DNA from: Magnaporthiopsis rhizophila
Taxonomy: Eukaryota > Ascomycota > Sordariomycetes > Magnaporthales > Magnaporthaceae
DNA length: 64,000 nucleotides
Reading direction: 5' to 3'
Assembly (NCBI GenBank): GCA_003049465.1
Contig: PYSS01000101.1
Span: forward strand, 62,001-126,000
Within the stretch, counting starts at the first letter, position 1; each line of letters begins with the position of its first letter. The position numbers were made by a program, and so were the translations under genes. Below, piece by piece: positions 32,287 to 43,042 of this stretch. The notes below the pieces were generated by a model. It was not told where the DNA came from and made no database searches. It saw only the letters and a program-made list of their open reading frames with translations.

Positions 32287-32964
32287 CTATTTTGCGCCAG
32301 TATAGCCCTGCAGGGTCTTGCAGTCAATGTAGTTGTTCTCCGCAAACGGCGTGGCGACCTGTATGCCAAACGCCTCGCGCGGGGCATCGTCCTTTGTCCA
32401 GCTCAGCAGTCCCGGACCCATGCCGACGGCAGCAACCGTGCCCGCGACGGCCCTGGGCTCGCGCCCGGCGCCGTTGGCGAACAGCGACTGGTCGAACATG
32501 CGGATCATGTTTGAGCAGGCGGTGCCGTTTGCAAACGTCGGCTGGTTCGTGGCGTTGACGAAGAAGCCGACGGGCAGCGATATCGGCGGGGCCGGGTCCG
32601 GGGACACGGTGAGGGAGAAGGAAGATGAGGAGTCGGAGGCCGTGGCGGTGAAGGTGGTGGTGCCTGGAACGGATTCGGCTGAGGAGGAGCAGGAGGGGGC
32701 CGCCGCCTGGTAGCCGTCGCATTCGGGGGTGAAAGTGGCAGGGACGGCTTTTGTGCCGTAGTCGGCCGAGCCCTTGATGGCGAGCTGGTTGGACGACGAC
32801 ATGAGCATCACGGGGGCCCAGCGGAAGGAGCTGTAGCCGTCGTTGAGGAGGTCGATGAAGGGGAATTCGAGGCTGACGCGCTGTTTGGTGGTACGTTTCG
32901 TTAGCAAGCATGGTCTGGGTGGTCACGGTTCGGGAGGAAAAGGAACGAGAGACAAGAAGAAAAG

Positions 32965-32999
<35 letters not shown>

Positions 33000-33016
33000 A
33001 AAAAAAAANNNNNNNN

Positions 33017-33060
<44 letters not shown>

Positions 33061-33498
33061 TACAGTAAAATCAGGAATGCTGACGTTGAACGCGTGCATC
33101 TTGATGTCGTGGTCCTGCACCGCCTGGATGAAGAGCGGGTACATGCCCTCGGGGAAGTCGGGCAGGTTGGCCCTCATGGCGCCCTCGAGGATCCCCCACT
33201 GCGGCGGCACGGCGCGGCGCGCGTCCGCCATGGGGATGGGCACCACCACCAGCGACCCGTTGAGCACGCCAGTGGCGCTGTTGGGGAACTTGGCCGAGAT
33301 CGTGTTGGGCGCTGACGCCGAGACGCACGTTGCCGGTGCCGGTGACGGTGCAGCCTGGCGGCCCTCGAGCCGCGGCTCCGAGTCGTCGCCGGTGCTGCGC
33401 TTTTCGCCCGAGACGAGGGCCAGGACGGTGGCTATTACTGCGACCAGGACGACTAGCAGCTGCGCCCTGGGCGCGTAGGGCAGGGCGGGTGGGGCCAT
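32287..33498 (-). CDS. Secreted or membrane-anchored fungal protein of an uncharacterised family
   Basis: Two minus-strand exons, 33064-33498 and 32287-32880, give 342 residues. An N-terminal hydrophobic segment (QLLVVLVAVIATVLALVSG, about residues 13-31) is a signal peptide or anchor. The core has MYPLFIQAVQDHDI, then FPFIDLLNDGYSSFRW, then GSADYGTKAVPATFTPECDGY. I recall this pattern in a widespread family of secreted fungal proteins, possibly with an acetoacetate-decarboxylase-like fold, but assign no activity. The intron (32881-33063) has GTAAGT, a GCTAAC branch point and AACAG. It is filled with a poly(T) run (transcript sense) interrupted by 8 unknown bases, so its real length is uncertain. 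An in-frame upstream extension would add a Thr-rich stretch. I chose 33498 because it places the hydrophobic segment at the N-terminus. Confidence 0.7.
32965..33058. repeat. Long poly(A) tract with an 8-N assembly gap
   Basis: About 90 bases of almost pure A on the plus strand contain 8 N at 33009-33016. The gap marks a homopolymer the assembly could not span, so the true tract length is unknown. It lies wholly inside the intron of the minus-strand gene. Confidence 0.95.
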
Positions 33499-36400
33499 GG
33501 TGCTCTTGTTTTTGTTTTTGCTTTTATTACCGTCGTTATCTTTATCTTGATCCGTTTCTGCTGCTGTTGTTGTCGTTGTGGTGGTGGTGGTGCCAAGACG
33601 GCCAAGCCAGCTCTGTAGTCTGACCGGAAGCAGACTGTTGAGTGTGGGGGAAGGCATTTCCAAAATGTTAAACATGACCCCGGGGCACAGGAAGTGTGTG
33701 CTGTGCCTTTTATATGGAAGGAAGTACCTCGCTCGGTGTAGGTCGGTAGCTAAGATAAAAAGGGGGTTGTTTGGCTGGCTGGTTGCTGCCCTCGTCACTT
33801 GCCCCCTGTCGAGGTTGCAATGCGCCAGTCACCGCACCCTGCAAGGCGAAGCCGAGCTGGGTGGTCCTGCAGGCACCAGGGCGGGCGCGCCTCCTGCTGA
33901 ATCGGCGTTTTTTTTTTGTGGGTGATCCCAGGCGGGCGGTCTCAAGGTTTTTTTTTTTTTTTTTTTTCTTTTTTTTCTTTTTTTTCTTGCTGGGATACGA
34001 AGGCGCGCGGACACGGCCCCTCCTTCTCTTCTTGTTGATGCGGGTTCCTTCCTCCGCCTTCCTTTGGGGCAATGCAACGTCCTTCGCACTTTCCAAAGGC
34101 AAAAATCTTTCCGCGCGTGGCGTGGCTGGCCTTGCTTCTGATGTCAGCCAAGTTGGAATGCCCTGGGTTGCGGCTGACGCTAGGTAGGTATATCTGGGGC
34201 TGAGTGGTTGCTATAGGTGCGTGCGTATAAGTCCGACGAGATGTGGAGGCGGTGGAGGTCAAATGCGAGATTGACGAGATATCCAGCAAGGGAGTCAACA
34301 GCTGGCCAGAGTAGCCTACTTATATATGTGCATATTGTACCTATTTACCTAGCTAGCTAGCTAATGCACAATTAAGTTCCGGCCTGCCTGCTCTCCTGGA
34401 TGAAGAAACGAAACGGATCGGACGAAGCTCGAAGTTCTGGACTGGCATCGATCCCGGTTCCGTGCCGTCGGAAATCCCATCTTTCATCTTCACGCTTTCT
34501 CCAACAAGGAGTTGTGGGGCGTGTGGGGCATTGATGGCCCGGCCAGCTTCAGATTCTGTTGCAGCGACAGCAAGTGTGGGCCAAATGGTGGCCAGCTCCA
34601 AGCTTCATCAGGAAACCCAGCCAGCAGCTACAAAACGGGAGCCTGGATTGCCGTTCGGTCTTGGGCGTTTACGGTTTGGCCTGCTTTTGTCTCGTCTCGG
34701 CACGTCAGCCTCCCGAGCTGACTCGAGCACCCAGCTCCGTCCACGTGCCGCCAGCGCAACAGAGCTTGGGCTTTTTAAGCTTCGCCAACCATGAAAAAAG
34801 CCGCCCGGATTGAAATCTTCAAAGTCGTATGGGATTCTCAAAACAGCAATGGCGCCGTTAGCTCTCTGCAAGGTTTTATTTATTTTTTGCCGACTGTTTC
34901 AATGGTTGTTCCTTGGCGCCGTTAACTTTTTTGTCGCTAGGACCCGACTGGCCGGGCAGGGGGTACCAGCACTGGACTTGGACTTGACGACGCGCCGTCG
35001 TCGGATCGCTGCCCTTCCGCGCTTCCTCGCTCTCCTGTAGTCCGGCTCGCGCAGTCGCCGGCCGCCCCAGATGCAGCCAGTCGGCCACGCCGAGCAATCA
35101 TCTCGGTGTCTATGTGTACCGTTCCTGCCGCCAGCTACTTTGGGCATGGATACCCTTCTGGCCTTCCGATTTGATGAGCATTGCATGACACAGCCATCAG
35201 CTGCCATCCCCGTAGGAACGCCCGATTCTGGGAAACTCGCACGACACGGATCGTCGGATGGCCGCTTTGTTCCCACCACCCGGACACCGACATGTCTCTG
35301 TCGTCGATCGCAGATCTGGTGCCCACCTGTCCGTCGGGCTGGTCCGGGGAAGTGGAACTTGTTGTCTCGGTTCTTCTCCTCTCGGCTTCCATGCTTCTCC
35401 CACAGACCATAGTGTCATGTCCACGGATATGCGCTGCCAGGCAATCGGCGTAAGCCGGCGGCGTAGGCAGGTGGCTTGGCAGCGGTGCCAGCTCCGTCCC
35501 AACCCGACCGTCTCGTTTCAATATGTCAGCCTGCCCATATTCAGCTGTGCCTAGCCAGTTGGTTGCTTTGTCGTTCCCGATTCGCCCATCAAAGGCTGTC
35601 CAGCTCTGTGACTGACCGGGCGAGCTGGTATCGCGTCTGGACGAGATGATGCTTGTGTAACCGCCAATAGTTGCCCGCTGCGTCCCGAGACACTATGCAG
35701 CCACCCGTCCAATACTTTCCCTACCCTGGCGACGGTTGTTCCCGGTTGGTTGGTTGCTCGTTGTTTTTTTTTTTTTTGTTATTACTATTCGAGGGGCTGT
35801 CTTTGACGGGATTTGCACTTTGCTGATTCTCGCAGTCGACGGGCGGTCTGGAAACACTGCTTTTGGCTCATTTGCTCTTTTGCTCCAACTCTAACTACTG
35901 TTTTCTTTGCGCAATCTGAAAGCCAAATGGGCTCGTGCCGTGACAGGATTTCGGTCTCGTACCAAAGAATTTCCGCTGTGTCGAGTTTGCAACCGACGTT
36001 TTCTTGGAATTGGCCAACGTGCCACGTTGGATTGAGATTTGATGGCAGCGGTTGGCATCAATACCGGTCAGGCTCTGTCTGTGGTATCCCAGTCGGCCTG
36101 CCACGCTCGCCCATCGGCCCGACATATCTGGACGATCGGTGCCCAGGTTGTTCCTGACAGGCGCCTGGTGGTTTGGCAGGGTATCGACCGTTGCTGCTAT
36201 ATGGGTAGGGAGTGACCCCTGAAGCTGCCTAAATAAGCCTAGCACATTGCGATTGGGCAACCAAGGCAACAGCAATTGCCTGGTCGCCTTCGGCGCATCG
36301 GGCCGACGCCGGGTCCGGACTACTGTCTGGACGTTTTCGTCCGACGACGCCCACCTGCGGACACGGATCAGTGGCGCTGGCTTGTGTTGCTATTCTGGGG

Positions 36401-36938
36401 ACTGATGGGTCTCGATGTCTTGACTGAGCTGTATTTAGCTCGACTGAACCCAGAACGAACTCACCACTTTGTTCAGTGTCGCTCTTGACTTGTCCGTCAA
36501 TACAGGCCGAAATCTTCCAGCCCAGTCCATTAATTTATTCAAACGCCGATGCTCGCCGATCGAACTCGCCGCTTTCGGCCCGCCCGTGGGGTCTGTCTAG
36601 TGGGGTGGCGTCCCGAGGCGGGGAAAAATCAGCAGGCGTCATGAAGGCGGTGGCGCATCTCTGTGTGGCTCTGTGCCCGACGATGCACACCCTCAGCTGT
36701 GCGCTGGTGACGCCTCTCAACTCTGACGGCCGGGCTCGGAGCCAGTCGTCTCCAAAAGAAATCCCCTGCTGCCTGTGGCTTGCTGCACGTCATTTATCTC
36801 TCTCTTGACCAGCAAGCCGCTGACTCCGAACTGCTCCAATATGCTGACCACCACAACCCTCGACGAGCCTGTGGCGGTCGTCCTCGCTTCTTCTTCTTCT
36901 TTCTTCTCCTCTTCCCTGAACGCTTGTTTCCCGGCGCC
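33499..36938. other. 3.4-kb divergent intergenic region, no supported gene
   Basis: This is the promoter space between a minus-strand secreted protein gene and a plus-strand MFS gene. It contains a T-rich run at 33948-34000 and a CTAGCTAGCTAG run near 34350. The leader before 36939 is rich in CTT repeats. No frame here shows protein-family features. Confidence 0.45.
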
Positions 36939-39124
36939 ATGGCGAGCCAGGCCCCCGAACCCGCTGCCGCAACCATTATGCACGACGAGGCCTCTCCCCT
37001 GCTGCGTCCGGTCCTTGCCGGCTCCCAAACCGCTCCACCCAGCGATGCTGTCGCCACCGATCCAGAAAGTGCAGCAGGAGCCGAGCAGCCGGGCGCGGGC
37101 GGTGCCTCGGCGCTTTCCTCGGCCACGATCCTTGGCATCGTGCTCGTGCTAGTTGCGGGCGCCTTCATGGCCAACGTCGACGCGTCGTTGGTCCTGGCCA
37201 CGCACCCGACCATCGCCTCCGAGTTTGACGCCCTGTCGTGGTCAAGCTGGCTCTTTGTCGCCTTCCAGCTGGCGGGGGCTGCCACGCAATCCATTGTATG
37301 TTACACCCGTGCCTGGCTGCCGTGTCTAATGTCCGGTTCGATGTGAACTGACCATTGTTGGCTGGGGACAACAAAAAGTACGGAAAATTGAGCGACACGT
37401 ACGGCCGGAGGCCGGTCTTGGTTGCGGCTTTTGCTCTGTTTGCTCTGGGATGGCAAGTTCCCTCTGCCGAATTCCTGCCAAGAGTGTTTCTTGGGGACAT
37501 GGACTAACGCAGCACCGCCTGCAGCGCCTTGATCGGTACCGGCGGCTCCATGGGTCAGGTTGTCCTGGGAAGGGTTATTTCTGGCTGTGGCGCTGCTGCC
37601 GGGAATGTTTTGGGCTTGCTTGTCATCACAGGTACGGCGGCCGACCCTGAGCATGCCTCGACAGAGGCTGGTCAATACACATACTAATGGGCCAGCACCA
37701 CAGATATCGTCCCTTTGCGCGAGGCCGCCAGCTGGCAGTCTGGAATCAACCTCGCTGCCGTCAGCGGCCGAAGCCTCGGGGCGCCACTTGGGGGCTTGCT
37801 GGCGGACGTGATCGGTTGGCGCTTGTCGTTCATGTTTCAAGTCCCCATCTTCTGTGCAGCCATTGTCTTTTGCCTGTCCCGGATGCCCTCCAACCTCCCC
37901 AACCGGTCCCAACCGACCACCGCTGTAGTCACCACCGAGCCTTGCCCTGGCGACGGCGATGATGACCAGACTCAGACGTCAGAGGCGATACCGCCCAGCA
38001 AGCACGCGGCACCAAAACAACAGCCCCAAGGCCTCGCCCGGATAGACTTTCTCGGTGCCGCCCTCCTCGCGCTGGCCGTCGTGTGCCTCCTTCTGCCCGT
38101 CGAGATCAGCCGCTCCAGCGAGGCGCCGTGGACGCGAAACCCGGTCGTCTGGGGCCTGGCCGTCGCCGCCCTCGTCTTCGGGGCCCTTTTCGTCGCCGTC
38201 GAGGAGTGGTGGGCGGCCGAGCCCATCTTCCCAATCGACCTCGTGCGCCACCGCGACGTCTTGCTGGTGTACCTCATCGCGGGCACTCAGGGGGCCGCGC
38301 AGTTTGGTCTTATGTTTGCCGTCCCGCTGTACTTTCAAGTCACGCAGAGGTGGTCCAATGCGGCAGCGGGCGCCTCTCTCGTTCCTGCCTTTATTGGTAA
38401 CGCCTGCGGCGCCGTCATTGGCGGCCTGGTGATCAGGAGGTTTGTTTTGCTCGCAGCCATTTTTGGGGAGTTAGAATCCATGGCTGACACTGTCCCTTTG
38501 TCCACTCGTCGCGCAGGACCGGTCGGTACAAACTTCCCCTGATCGGCGCCACCGTCCTTTCCTCGTCGGCCTACATTGTCCTCTTGCTCCGCTGGCACGG
38601 CCACACGCGCGCCTGGGAGGCGTTGGAAATCATGCCCGGCGGCATGGGGAGCGGCATGGTGCAGACGGTGTCCTTTGTGGCCATCACAGCCACCATTGAC
38701 CCGTCGCACAAGGCCGCGGCCATATCCGGGCTGTTCCTTGTCGCCACGGTGGCTAGCACCCTCGGCCTCGCTGCGGTGAATGCCGTCACGTTGGGCGTCA
38801 TGAGGGTAAGGCTGGATGCCTTGTTGACGCTTGCTGGCTACGGCGACGCCCTGCGCGAACAGGTGAGGAGTGATGCAAAGTTTTCCCATGTCTACAACAA
38901 GATCTTCAACTGAGGCATGGTCACTGATATAAATGGATACTTTCTAGATCATTGAAAAGGCGGCGGCCAGCGTCGACTACCTGGATGTGGCTGACAAGGG
39001 GGTCGTGGACGCCGTGGTACAAGCCTATGTCGACGGCCTATCTGCCAGCCATATCGTGTCCTTGGTTTGCTCGACTGTGGCATTCATTAGCGGCGTGTTT
39101 GTTAGAGAGCGTCGCCTGCATTGA
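36939..39124 (+). CDS. MFS transporter of the DHA2 / vacuolar basic amino acid (VBA) type
   Basis: Six exons (36939-37295, 37379-37452, 37525-37631, 37704-38439, 38517-38862, 38948-39124) close in frame to 598 residues. A hydrophilic N-terminus contains an EASPLL dileucine-like vacuolar sorting motif near residue 18. It is followed by the DHA2 helix pattern FMANVDASLVLATHPTIASEF, the loop motif GKLSDTYGRRPVL, and IVPLREAASWQSGINLAAVSGRSLGAPLGG. The C-terminal REQIIEKAAASVDYL is typical of the VBA group, which moves basic amino acids into vacuoles, though related members export drugs. Intron 2 (37453-37524) begins with GC (GCAAGT) instead of GT. A GT reading there gives the wrong frame. Neighbours give no clue to substrate. 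Confidence 0.87.
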
Positions 39125-40192
39125 GCGATTTCTGTTACGGCCGTTCTTAGATCATAAGGAGATATGAAATGCGTCACGGGGTGGAGAGATCTCCTTGATA
39201 AGCGTATGTCGATTTCCTACTACGGAAGCATCAGAAGAGTCTGGTTGAACCTGCACATCGCCATTCCAAGGACGAGTTCCCTGTGCCAAAACCGCCTGCT
39301 CAAGCCAAGGAGACCCAGAGAAAAGTTACCCAGAATCCTTTATGCCCTGGAACAAAGCCCGCAAGCAACGGGCGCATCCCCGCTGCCTCAGCCCTGTCCG
39401 TCCACTCGAGAAACGGCATGGTGTTGAAACGCGCCTTCTCCTGCCCCTCCTCCTGCTCTGACCGGGCTCGAGATATTCCTGCAACGTCCCCAGCTCCGTG
39501 AGCGGTACTCTCGCCGTGGTGGTGCACGTGCGCGCCGCTGCCTCCTCCGCTACTGTTTGTCATGGTCACCATCCTGCCACCATGTCACACCATACAAAGT
39601 TTAGAGGGCCCTCGATGCGCCCACCATCCGTCATCTCGTCATGTCAACGGCCCCAGCGGGCGTGGGTATGGCGGGACCTGGGGAAGGATTGGCGCGGCGG
39701 GCCCCACGGTCGTGGTACTCGGGGGAAGCCGGTAAATCTAGATACGGACAGAATGGGCCGATGGCGGCATCGTCACCTCAATAGTGGCCTTCTTCTCCGA
39801 AGGGTTTCGAGGCTGAAAGGGTTCGGCTGGGGGCGGTTGGTTTGCCGAGCCTAGGGGTATGACGAACGGGATGGTTTAGCACATGAAGGCTTTACATAAA
39901 AGGGACACGGTCCGTCGAGGGCGAAGGAAAGGCCAAGCAAGATGGCAGACGAATCTTGAGGCTGGCCCGCATGGAGGCCGATACTGCCCGGCACGGCAGG
40001 CACGCGCGTTTCTTCAGCCGACGGACGCGCTTCGAACGCGGGGCACGAATGGGCGGGTGGGCCGCCGGCGGAGTTTGGAGATCGGTCAGGATCAGCGGGG
40101 GAGGATGGACCCGGCGATGGACGCCGCTGGCAAGCCGGGAACCCGGGCTGTTCGGACAGCGACGAGGCTACGTGCGACAAACCTAGCTAAAA
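39125..40192. other. Spacer after the MFS transporter
   Basis: No convincing gene. A minus-strand frame of 90 codons at 39300-39572 has a proper ATG and a His-rich start, but no recognisable domain and no supporting context. Confidence 0.4.
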
Positions 40193-41053
40193 TCAGCTGA
40201 TGACGGCGGCAATCTTGAGCGAGGTCGGGTGCTTCTTACCGGACGCGGAGTTGGGCTTGTGTCGCTTGTGGGATTGCTCCTGTTGCGCGTCGTCACCAGC
40301 CCGAGACCTTTTCTGACGCGAAAGCAGGTCAGGGTCGCGTTGGGTGTTTTCTGGCGCCGTGGCGTTCTCTGGCAGCGTGGTGTGTTTGTCGGCGACGTGT
40401 TCGGACGGCGGCGGAATGGCCGAAGCGTGAGCGGCCGAGGTCGATCCTGTCTCAAAAACGACGTTAAAATGACGCCAGAACCAACAGAAAGTCGACGTGG
40501 CGCTTTACCCTGAACGTCGCCGTCGTCATCGTCGGTTACCCAACGATAGTATGACAATGCATGCAGCAGAGCTGAGCAATTCCCATTAGCGAGCTGCATA
40601 TAAGAGGACGGGGAGCATGGTGGTATTACTTGTGGACATGGACGCAGCGAGGCGTTGTTGTCCATCGCGTCGAAGGTGGTCGATCACCTTTGCGGCTATG
40701 GTGATCGAACGCAATGGGAGGGCATTAAGTTTCTCAAGATACTCGTCGAAAATGTCCAGGTGTCTGTTGGCGGTCTTGAGCTGCGTGACGTTGAAATGGC
40801 GGAACATGGCGATGAAGGGTGCGAGACGAAGCTTTGACCATGTGCTCGACGTGGACGATTCGAATCGATTTTGGACCATGAGAAGCCCAAAGTCGTAGAA
40901 ATGCGTCCCTTGTTTTTGTCTGCCTCCCTTGACCTTGCGCCCTTCCTCCTCATCACTTTGCTGATTGCTGTTTATGACCTCGAGCCATAACTGCCGAATT
41001 TGTTCGCGGTCGTAGGCTTCCACTTTTTGTTTTCGAGTTATTTTAGCGGGCAT
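40193..41053 (-). CDS. Uncharacterised basic protein, probably nuclear
   Basis: Three minus-strand exons (40630-41053, 40509-40571, 40193-40446) join in frame to 246 residues. Introns are 58 and 62 nt (GTAATA to CTCAG, GTAAAG to GACAG). Residues 1-125 look helical and folded (REQIRQLWLEVINSNQQ, HFYDFGLLMVQNRFE, RHFNVTQLKTANRHLDIFDEYLEKL). The last third is Ser/Pro/Lys-rich, with basic clusters such as RQKRSR and SHKRHKPN that could be nuclear localisation signals. I recognise no family, and it may be restricted to a narrow lineage. The start MPAKITRKQK was preferred over an upstream in-frame extension that is low-complexity Phe/Pro. A poly(T) leader lies 30-50 bp upstream on the sense strand. 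Confidence 0.5.
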
Positions 41054-42644
41054 GGTAAAACAATGTGATAAGCGCGGGACGATTGGAAAAAAAAAAAAAA
41101 AAGCGGAGGATAGCGCGGGAGGGGAGAAGGCGTAAAACGATCCGTGAGGTTCAGGAAGGAAAAAGTTCAGGTGGTTGGGAAGGACAGGATGGTTTGGGGA
41201 AGAAAAAGAGCTCAGGGTGATTGGGAAGGAAAAGGGGGCAAAATAATTTCGAAAAGGAAAAAGGCGCAAGCCACTTGGTGCAGCCTGGCTCCTTCGTCCT
41301 TCTGGTCCGGCACGGCCCGGCTACTAGACAAACTCGTCGCGCAGCGCCCGTTGCTTGCGGCCGTCCCCGCTCCCGACGCGGCCCTCGTCTAGCGTGCGGT
41401 ACTCCAACAGAGCATGCCAACAGTCCTTTTGATCTGCTCCCTCATATCCAGGAGGCTGTATTCTCTCGAATACAAGGCAGGCAATTACTCTAACCTCTTT
41501 GGGAGCGGCTGAAGCCACAATTAGCTCGAGTTATTTTCCAAATCTTTGCTGGAGCACGGGCATTTCGCCATTCCCAACGAGGTTAGAGTAATTGCCTTGT
41601 ATTTGAGAAAATTACGGCAGCGACCATCATGTTGGTGGTCCCAAAGGTTCGAGACGCCTTCATAGGGCCTGGGTGCTCAGCTGCATTCTTCTAGGAATCC
41701 ATGTCTCCGCCGATTGTTCGACCTCGCCGGCAAAGCCGTGGGCCAGGACAAGGATGGTGCGTGGGCACAACCTCGGCAAGCCGGACGGCCTCGGTGTGTG
41801 ACGCGGCCACGGCCGTTTACCTGCACCTGGGCATACAGCGGACAAGTTTGTCTTTTCCTTGGGAGCTGGGGCTGGATTGACGTACCGAAGGCCGTTTGCG
41901 TGCATCCGCGTGCGTAGTGTAACACAGCTAGCTGGGCAGGCCTCCCTCCCCTCCACCTGGGCCACCACCCCGGCTGTGAGAACAAGCTTCAAACCAAGCA
42001 TTTCTGCCATAACAAGCGAGCAAACCTAAAAGCGATTTTTGCGGGGCCGTTCCTGGCTGGGGCCGTTCCTGGTGCGGGTGAATCCCCCGGCCCTGATCGA
42101 GCCTTGGCGGGGTTGGACCCAACCGGAGTCCAGCCAAACGCTCCGCGGGAGGCAAAATCTTCCAACGTGCCATCCCGAGAACCCCGGATTATCCGGTAAA
42201 CGGTTCTGTAAATGACCAAACGGGGTCCCGGTCGACCAGGATGCTGGAGCGTGACGAATCCTTCGGCGGAGCCCGGGACGCGGTCAACAGAGTCGGGCCT
42301 GCTACAACCCGCCGGCAAGATAATTACCTATCACCATCTCCCCACAAGACTACCCGAACGCCACGCATAAATACTACAGGGTCAGCACCAAAGTTTTTAC
42401 AGGCCTGATTTTTTTTTATTATTATTCCAAGGAAGGACTAGGGCGAGTGGGAAGATAGGAAATCCCGACATAGGAAAACGTTTCCACTACTCCTGCACAT
42501 TCCAGTCACCTCCACCCCGCCCCATTAGGTTGCTAGCCGCGAGCTGCAGTAGCTGCAGTCTTGTCAGCTTTGATAAACCCGGTCCTGCGGAATCAGAGGA
42601 GGAGGGTACAAACCCGGACTTGGTCGGGTTGCTAGACGTCAAGC
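41054..42644. other. Spacer containing a small inverted repeat
   Basis: No supported gene. Apart from the inverted repeat at 41461-41609, the sequence is mixed. The minus-strand frames around 41660-42010 lack domain features. Confidence 0.4.
41461..41609. repeat. 149-bp inverted repeat with 38-44-bp arms
   Basis: The left arm 41461-41504 contains CAATTACTCTAACCTC, and the right arm 41572-41609 contains its exact reverse complement GAGGTTAGAGTAATTG. The flanking parts of the arms also match, with a 3-4-bp indel. The spacer is 67 nt. Confidence 0.85.
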
Positions 42645-43042
42645 TCAAGCAGGGACGCAGCGCGAGACGTCCTTGCCGCAGTAGGCCTAGATATAGAGCA
42701 CAAGAGAGAAGATGTTTAGCGTCATTATCTCTTATCCCTCGAAAGGTGATCCCATCCATCACCACCAACAAAGCGGACACAGAGGGAGCTGGGGGGAAGC
42801 AGGAAACATACGCGTTTGCCAGCCTTGCAGGCGTAAAGCGCACAGGGGCCATGCTGGTCGCACCGGCAGGTGGCACCCTGGATGCGGACGGGCGAAGGGC
42901 ACGAGGTAAAACGACAGGCGGCCTCGGCCTCGCGGCCGGCCAGGACGTCCAGGACGTCGTCGTGGGCCTCATCGCGGGCAACTTCCGGGATCACGGCGGC
43001 CGATGCGCCGAGGGCGAACAGGAGGACGGCAGAGAACTTCAT
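42645..43042 (-). CDS. Small secreted protein with eight cysteines
   Basis: Two minus-strand exons (42812-43042, 42645-42686) with a 125-nt intron (GTATGT to TCTAG) give 90 residues. Residues 1-16 are a signal peptide (MKFSAVLLFALGASAA). An acidic propeptide-like stretch (residues 17-41) ends GREAEAA. The mature part then holds eight cysteines: CRFTSC, CRC, CALYAC, YC and RC. Eight cysteines in under 50 residues suggest four disulfides, the form of small apoplastic effectors, antimicrobial peptides and hydrophobin-unrelated stress proteins. No family is recognised and no activity is inferred. The short last exon supplies the final two cysteines, so an unspliced model would miss them. A TATA box lies upstream at 43206-43213. 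Confidence 0.7.

Noticed and set aside
39300..39572. 90-codon minus-strand frame with ATG and His-rich start
   Set aside because: It has no domain, no promoter signal and no supporting neighbour, so too weak to call a gene.
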